Below are positions 6,013 through 9,373 of a stretch of DNA of 9,373 nucleotides, piece after piece. How positions within the stretch are numbered: the first letter of the stretch is position 1; every line of letters starts with the position of its first letter. Both the position numbers and the translations under genes were made by a program. The DNA is from Candidatus Latescibacterota bacterium (GTDB lineage Bacteria; JAAXHH01; JABIQT01). The stretch covers positions 1 to 9,373 of the forward strand of contig JABIQT010000263.1 in assembly GCA_018667995.1 (NCBI GenBank), read 5' to 3'. Below the pieces are notes generated by a model. It saw only the letters and a program-made list of their open reading frames with translations. It had not been told where the DNA came from and did no database searches.

Positions 6013-6456
6013 TCATTTATTGTCCGACAGGCACTCGTCAAGGCGTGCAAGGGCCAGGGGCCAGGACTCTTTGTGGGCATCTCGGGATTTCTTGTCGGCG
6101 AATCCCTGATGATCCAGGGTCAGATACGTACCACCGTCCTTTGGAGTCAGCGCAACCGAGACTATGGTTTCGGCGCCCAGCGTTCCCGGGTCTCCCGTAA
6201 TCCAGGTCATCACAACGAGCCGGTCATTCTGAAGCTTGAGGAATCGGCCATAGTGCGGGTGGCGCTGCCCTTCAAATCGAGATTCAAAAAAGAATGGTGC
6301 GTCTACATATGGTCTCATGAGTAGACTACCCGGTGCGGCGAACCAGGTATCAAACTGCTCGGTCCAGGCGAGGTAGATCTTGGGAGGGGAGGTGGTCATT
6401 GTCTGCTTCACACGAAGCTTGTGCGGTCGTGAGCTTAGATCGGGGAATAGGGGCAT
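6013..6456 (-). CDS. AHSA1-type SRPBCC domain protein
   Basis: A 147-residue protein of the Activator-of-Hsp90-homology-1-like branch of the START/SRPBCC fold. Typical marks are PPKIYLAWTEQFDTWFAAPGS (24-44, helix 1 with the AWTE...W pattern), FEGQRHPHYGRFLKL (61-75), RLVVMTWITGDPGTLGAETIVSVAL (in steps over 79-103), and TYLTLDHQGFAD followed by a closing helix with ESWPLALARLDECL. It belongs to a different subgroup from the SRPBCC protein at 1222-1674. Bacterial members have no shared known reaction; ligand binding in the cavity is assumed. ATG 6456 has GGAGAG (6460-6465) four bases upstream. The first ~12 residues (MPLFPDLSSRPH) are not part of the fold. The HAD remnant starts 43 bp downstream, so the two were probably one transcript. 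Confidence 0.87.
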   Translation of the reverse strand: MPLFPDLSSRPHKLRVKQTMTTSPPKIYLAWTEQFDTWFAAPGSLLMRPYVDAPFFFESRFEGQRHPHYGRFLKLQNDRLVVMTWITGDPGTLGAETIVSVALTPKDGGTYLTLDHQGFADKKSRDAHKESWPLALARLDECLSDNK

Positions 6457-6539
6457 TTGCTCTCCAGAAACGGATGGCTTAAGGCAGCGGCTGTCGACCG
6501 TCGAAGGTGGCCGTAGCTACAACCGAGCTTCAAAATCGA

Positions 6540-7199
6540 TCAATTAGATCGGCGATAAACGGCGAAGAAGTGTGGTACTGGAGGATCCTGATGGTCGTCA
6601 CAGGCATCAAAGTGAATTTCGGCCAGCCCGGCCCGCACAAATCCTTCGATTTCTTCACGGTCCAGTGCCAATGGGTAGGTCTCTGATTCATCACCGGATT
6701 TCCGGCTACGACAAGAAACGAGTACCTCCCCACCAGGCGCTACGAGTTCGACTATTGCTCTCAGGGCATCGCTCCTGGCCTCGCCCTTCAAACTCTGAAT
6801 GGTGTTGCATTCATATACCAAATGAAAGTGCTGTTTCCATTCTTCTGGGTAATCGAAGAGGTCAGCCACTCGATAATCCGCAGGAGAATTTGGAAAACGC
6901 TCTCGACACATATCAATGGCCGAAGGAGAAATGTCGAAAGCCGTTACCTGATAACCATGATCAGTAAGAGCCTCAGCGTCGTCCCCAAGACCACATCCGA
7001 CGGTGATTGCGTGTGCACCTGCGGCATCTTTCTGCGCAATCCAGTGAAGCAGGTGAGGTCCAGGCGCAAGATCCGCCCAATAGATCTTATCCACATCTCC
7101 GCCGGCACGCGCATAGAACTCCTCGAACCAGCCATTGGGGTCACCTCGCTCCTTGTAGTCCTGAACCAGGCGCTGTGTAGCGAGTCTATGATTGTCCAA
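6540..7199 (-). CDS. Class I SAM-dependent methyltransferase
   Basis: A 219-residue Rossmann-fold methyltransferase. Residues 24-54 (WFEEFYARAGGD, then IYWADLAPGPHLLHWI) form the N-terminal lid typical of TPMT-like and related small-molecule methyltransferases. Motif I is ITVGCGLGDDAEAL (65-78). The acidic end of strand 2 is FDIS (88-91), the expected contact for the SAM ribose, and ADLFD (112-116) is the adenine-side loop. VYECNTIQSL and VAPGGEVLVSCR are later motifs. The methyl acceptor cannot be read from sequence. The start is TTG at 7199: no in-frame ATG lies nearby upstream, and AAAGGA (7207-7212) is seven bases away. An ATG just upstream is out of frame and stops within ten codons. Ends in TGA. 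Nothing in the 83-bp gap to the AHSA1 gene looks like a terminator. Confidence 0.88.
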   Translation of the reverse strand: MDNHRLATQRLVQDYKERGDPNGWFEEFYARAGGDVDKIYWADLAPGPHLLHWIAQKDAAGAHAITVGCGLGDDAEALTDHGYQVTAFDISPSAIDMCRERFPNSPADYRVADLFDYPEEWKQHFHLVYECNTIQSLKGEARSDALRAIVELVAPGGEVLVSCRSRKSGDESETYPLALDREEIEGFVRAGLAEIHFDACDDHQDPPVPHFFAVYRRSN

Positions 7200-7206
7200 A
7201 AAGGGA

Positions 7207-7212
7207 TCCTTT
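7207..7212 (-). promoter_or_regulatory. Ribosome-binding site for a TTG start
   Basis: Minus-strand AAAGGA, seven bases before the TTG at 7199. It is the main evidence that the methyltransferase begins at this rare start codon. Confidence 0.6.
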
Positions 7213-7323
7213 CATGCGTGCCATGGCAGACTGATGTCGAACCTGATTCGGTGAATAGTACTGCATATGGCCGGGTCTCTTGCTGAAACACTCATGTACG
7301 AGGAAGTGCTAGGAAATCGCGCA

Positions 7324-7746
7324 TTACTCCGCATTGTTTTCCTTCCAGGCCTCGATTCCACCTTCCAGAGAATACACCTCGAATCCCTTGTCCTTAAGGA
7401 AAGTAGCAGCCTTCTGGCTTACCCATTTGCCTTTGACACAATACGCGACTACCGGCCTGTCCTTCCGAAGCGTGTTTGACCATCCACTGATCATCTCCGG
7501 ATCCTTGTATTTAGCTCCCGCGATAAGAACAGGATCCGCCTCATAATCTTCAAATAACCGGACATCCACAATCGTGACCTCTCCGCTCTCTTGCAGCGCA
7601 GCCAGCTCACCAACGGAGACTGTATTCTTGTATTCGGGTCTATCCTCGCTCCTGAACTCGTACACATCGGCACCACATCCCAAACCCACGCCGCACAGAA
7701 CGAAAGACGATAAAAAGAGGAAAAATCTCAAAATGACACACTCCAT
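7324..7746 (-). CDS. Exported rhodanese-like domain protein
   Basis: A 140-residue protein. An N-terminal hydrophobic stretch (RFFLFLSSFVLCGVGLG) ends at Cys24. This may be a lipoprotein cysteine, though GLGC is not a canonical lipobox, or the end of an ordinary signal peptide. The rhodanese domain covers ~44-136. It has TVSVGELAAL, the CH2A-like VTIVDVRLFEDYE, the active loop YCVKGKWVSQ with catalytic Cys103, and the closing YSLEGGIEAWKEN. Rhodaneses carry sulfur as a persulfide on this cysteine. The donor and acceptor here are unknown, and export points to a periplasmic role. The ATG at 7746 has no good ribosome-binding site. A TTG at 7731 is preceded by GGAG at nine bases and would give a more usual signal peptide (MRFFLF), so it is a real alternative. 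It is divergent from the plus-strand gene at 7798. Confidence 0.85.
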   Translation of the reverse strand: MECVILRFFLFLSSFVLCGVGLGCGADVYEFRSEDRPEYKNTVSVGELAALQESGEVTIVDVRLFEDYEADPVLIAGAKYKDPEMISGWSNTLRKDRPVVAYCVKGKWVSQKAATFLKDKGFEVYSLEGGIEAWKENNAE

Positions 7747-7797
7747 TTAATAATCAAAAGAAACGATTCGTGCTTTTTGCAGCGTCAAAGGGCAACC

Positions 7798-8160
7798 ATG
7801 AAGATAGAAATCGGTATCGGCTTCCGGGGACACCTATACTATACTAATGGCTCATCAAGGTCCATAGACACGAACCGAAAAATCCCGGTGTTCATGTCCC
7901 GGACGGTTTGGCTACTTAAAAAGGCGAATCCATTGGATTGGACTATTCCAGAAACATTCTATCCGTCGGCTCTGCCAGCGGCTCTTTCATGGTTTCTGTT
8001 CGTGCTCGTTATTCTCGGTACAGCCACTTTGACTAAGGCCGTCGCGAAACGCAGCAGCCTCAAGCTCGCGCTACTATTGTCAATCCCTGTTGCGTTGGGT
8101 TTGCTGGTACTCAGCGCGTTCATTGGTATGATTATCACATTCTTCATCCATGACATCTGA
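7798..8160 (+). CDS. Small two-helix membrane protein of unknown function
   Basis: The only plus-strand gene in the window. Its 120 residues comprise a soluble N-terminal part (1-57) and two hydrophobic helices at about 58-80 (ALPAALSWFLFVLVILGTA) and 88-117 (LALLLSIPVALGLLVLSAFI and on). A short KAVAKRSS positive loop sits between them, so both ends probably face outwards and the loop the cytoplasm. I recognise no family. ATG 7798 is preceded by AAAGGG at five bases. An ATG at 7894 (MSRTVWLLKK) would drop the first 32 residues and has no site, while a TTG at 7777 is less likely. It diverges from the rhodanese gene across 51 bp and ends 37 bp from the converging DUF4287-DUF5655 gene. No terminator hairpin is visible between them. 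The soluble start could be mis-called. Confidence 0.65.
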   Translation: MKIEIGIGFRGHLYYTNGSSRSIDTNRKIPVFMSRTVWLLKKANPLDWTIPETFYPSALPAALSWFLFVLVILGTATLTKAVAKRSSLKLALLLSIPVALGLLVLSAFIGMIITFFIHDI

Positions 8161-8197
8161 CCCGGGGGCCTTGCCAGTCCGCCCATCAACGGAGCCA

Positions 8198-8764
8198 TCA
8201 GGCGCGGTCAAAAGCCCGACGTAACCATCCCAACAGTTCCTCGTCCACATCGTCCGCGGCTGTGAGGCGTACACAGTGACTACACATGCCGCTGAATACC
8301 TTGTCCACTTCCAATCGCCCCGCAGGCGCGTCGCCCTTTAGGTTCAGTCCCAGGTCAATCCGTGTTTTGGTAGATGGTTTAACGATGGCGAACTGCTTGC
8401 TGCGTCTCAGACTGACATAGGTCTTCTTGGGAGAGATCTCCAGATCCTTCCCAAACTCTGAAACACCTGCGAGAATCGCGTCATATATGGACTTGAGCCC
8501 TGCCTTGGGGCCTGCGTACATGCCATCCACCATAGATTCATCAGTGGGCACTTCATCATTCAGCTGCTCCCGATAGAGAAGTGTGATTGTGTTGGCAAAT
8601 CCGTGGGTGACACCGTGTTCAGTCTTTAGCAGCTTCATGATATCGCCGTGCTTCTCCAGCTTTCTATCACCTATGAACCTTATCCAGTCCGAAAGCGATT
8701 TTCCAGTTTTCTCCGGCATGTTATCTATCATAGTCTGAAGCTGAGGGTCCATTGCTTTGCTCAC
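8198..8764 (-). CDS. DUF4287-DUF5655 domain protein
   Basis: A 188-residue cytoplasmic protein with two small domains of unknown function that often occur together. DUF4287 covers ~8-62 (PEKTGKSLSDWI, then KHGDIMKLLKTEHGVTHGFANTI). DUF5655 covers ~80-188 (GLKSIYDAIL, then KKTYVSLRRSKQFAIVKPSTKTRIDLGLNL in two steps, and a final ELLGWLRRAFDRA). The whole chain reads like an intact family member. No catalytic role is established for either domain, and I do not assign one. The start is GTG at 8764 (MSKAMDPQLQ), because AAAGGA (8775-8780) lies ten bases upstream. The internal ATG at 8752 is the alternative, and a GTG at 8806 would add residues outside the family pattern. CSHC at 161-164 is a cysteine pair; whether it is conserved in the family is unknown to me. 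Confidence 0.87.
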   Translation of the reverse strand: MSKAMDPQLQTMIDNMPEKTGKSLSDWIRFIGDRKLEKHGDIMKLLKTEHGVTHGFANTITLLYREQLNDEVPTDESMVDGMYAGPKAGLKSIYDAILAGVSEFGKDLEISPKKTYVSLRRSKQFAIVKPSTKTRIDLGLNLKGDAPAGRLEVDKVFSGMCSHCVRLTAADDVDEELLGWLRRAFDRA

Positions 8765-8774
8765 GCTAAAAACG

Positions 8775-8780
8775 TCCTTT
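8775..8780 (-). promoter_or_regulatory. Ribosome-binding site for a GTG start
   Basis: Minus-strand AAAGGA, ten bases before the GTG at 8764. It favours that start over ATG 8752, which has only a weak GTGAGC upstream. Confidence 0.45.
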
Positions 8781-8896
8781 CTATCAGGTTGAAAATCAAG
8801 ATACACTCTCGATGATGACCTGATGCAGGATTAATTCACAAATTCAATTTCAGTTAGGAAGAGGAAGGACCATCCAATCCGACGCTGACAGGACAG

Positions 8897-9373
8897 CTAC
8901 CAGATACCCCACTGTTGCCAACGCCTCTGAAGATATTGATCTATTCCAAGCATCTGCCCGGAGCCGCTCATGGGTAGGTCCACATGGGCGACCAGTAAGG
9001 TACCGTCGTAGCCCGGGAAGAACCGGGATTGAAGAAGCATGTAATTCAGACTGAGGAAAATCCCTGTGCCCGCACCCAGCCTAAAGGCGTCACCGATCAG
9101 AATCGACAGTCCAACGAGCATTTCGCCCCACGAAACGAGAGATGCAAAGAGCACGGGATTCGGCAGCACGATGTTCGAGATAAACGGACCGTACAGCCAG
9201 TTGGGCTCACCCGAGCGCTCTATAGAGCTGATTAAGGTGTCGGTTCATCCTCCATCGGCTGAGATCTTGTTCCAACCGGCACTAACCTCGGTCATACCGG
9301 CCCAGCCCCGAAGCAGAAACAGGGAGATCTTCAATCTCTCGATAGAATCGAGCTCCTCAAAATGATGGTTCGG
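8897..9373 (-). pseudogene. DoxX-like membrane protein gene with an in-frame TGA, cut by the window edge
   Basis: One frame reads as a DoxX-type protein from the right edge to the TAG at 8897, 158 sense positions interrupted only by a TGA at 9245-9247. Before the stop come IERLKISLFLLRGWAGMTEVSAGW and NKISADGG. After it come TDTLISSIERS, PNWLYGPFI, and the family core VLPNPVLFASLVSWGEMLVGL, then LGAGTGIFLSLNYML, and a tail ending RRWQQWGIW. Both halves match the DoxX order (first helix with GW..K, then NxxLFAxLVxWGE). Relatives often have an aromatic residue where the TGA stands, so a single TGG to TGA change is the simplest reading. TGA is a normal stop in neighbouring genes, so recoding is unlikely. 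A GTG at 9169 could restart a shorter product of 90 residues. The true start lies at or beyond the window edge. Confidence 0.7.

Noticed and set aside
6944-7291. 115-codon minus-strand frame overlapping the methyltransferase 5' end
   Set aside because: It overlaps the catalytic N-terminal half of the methyltransferase out of frame, and the translation is not family-like. Only its first 30 codons lie outside the real gene.
9245-9247. TGA read as tryptophan or selenocysteine (recoding)
   Set aside because: TGA ends the ankyrin, kinase, methyltransferase and other genes here, so the standard code applies. DoxX proteins are not known selenoproteins and I see no SECIS-like hairpin just after the codon.
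1-9373. Integron gene-cassette array
   Set aside because: The layout is suggestive, but none of the intergenic stretches holds a matched RYYYAAC/GTTRRRY pair at attC spacing. Single hits (ATTTAAC near 1179, ATCCAAC near 1838, GTTGAAC near 2019) have no complementary partner. No integrase is present.

Overview
The window looks like an accessory stretch of a free-living, environmental bacterial chromosome with mid-range G+C (about half, by eye). It probably comes from a Gram-negative: two products carry signal peptides, and one may be a lipoprotein. The mix of small single-domain families (SRPBCC/AHSA1, DinB, antibiotic-biosynthesis monooxygenase fold, DUF4287-DUF5655, class I methyltransferase, APH_6-type kinase, DoxX) is common in Gemmatimonadota, Rhodothermota/Bacteroidota and marine or soil Proteobacteria. 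The sequence alone does not fix the taxon. There is no rRNA, tRNA, CRISPR, transposase, integrase or phage gene.

Layout, left to right. Apart from one plus-strand gene, every gene is on the minus strand, so transcription runs right to left. Positions 28-237 hold the C-terminal remnant of a small membrane protein. 306-1166 is an ankyrin-repeat protein, preceded 55 bp upstream by an SRPBCC protein (1222-1674). 1675-2240 is a 566-bp gap with no convincing gene and several dyad symmetries. 2241-2564 is an ABM-fold protein. 2747-3253 is a DinB-family protein whose start overlaps a 31-codon leader ORF with a perfect Shine-Dalgarno. 3397-4455 is an exported TPR protein. 4480-4602 is a 40-codon ORF joined by a TGATG overlap to the end of an aminoglycoside/hydroxyurea-type kinase (4602-5513). 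5514-5792 is non-coding. 5793-5969 is a HAD phosphatase cut down to its first 58 residues. 6013-6456 is an AHSA1-type SRPBCC protein. 6540-7199 is a SAM methyltransferase (TTG start). 7324-7746 is an exported rhodanese. 7798-8160 (+) is a two-helix membrane protein. 8198-8764 is a DUF4287-DUF5655 protein (GTG start). 8897-9373 is a DoxX-like gene with an in-frame TGA, running off the right edge.

How the genes work together. Most look like independent small transcription units for stress, detoxification or ligand binding rather than one pathway. Only two local groupings are suggested by spacing: SRPBCC-ankyrin (1674-306), and kinase-small ORF-TPR (5513-3397), which have overlapping or closely spaced ends. 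Three of about fourteen loci look broken (28-237, 5793-5969, 8897-9373), so the region seems to be turning over genes. I found no convincing undescribed multi-gene system. The best leads are the two short ORFs coupled to larger genes (3238-3333 and 4480-4602), the dyad-rich gap at 1860-2155, and the uncharacterised C-terminal domain of the TPR protein.
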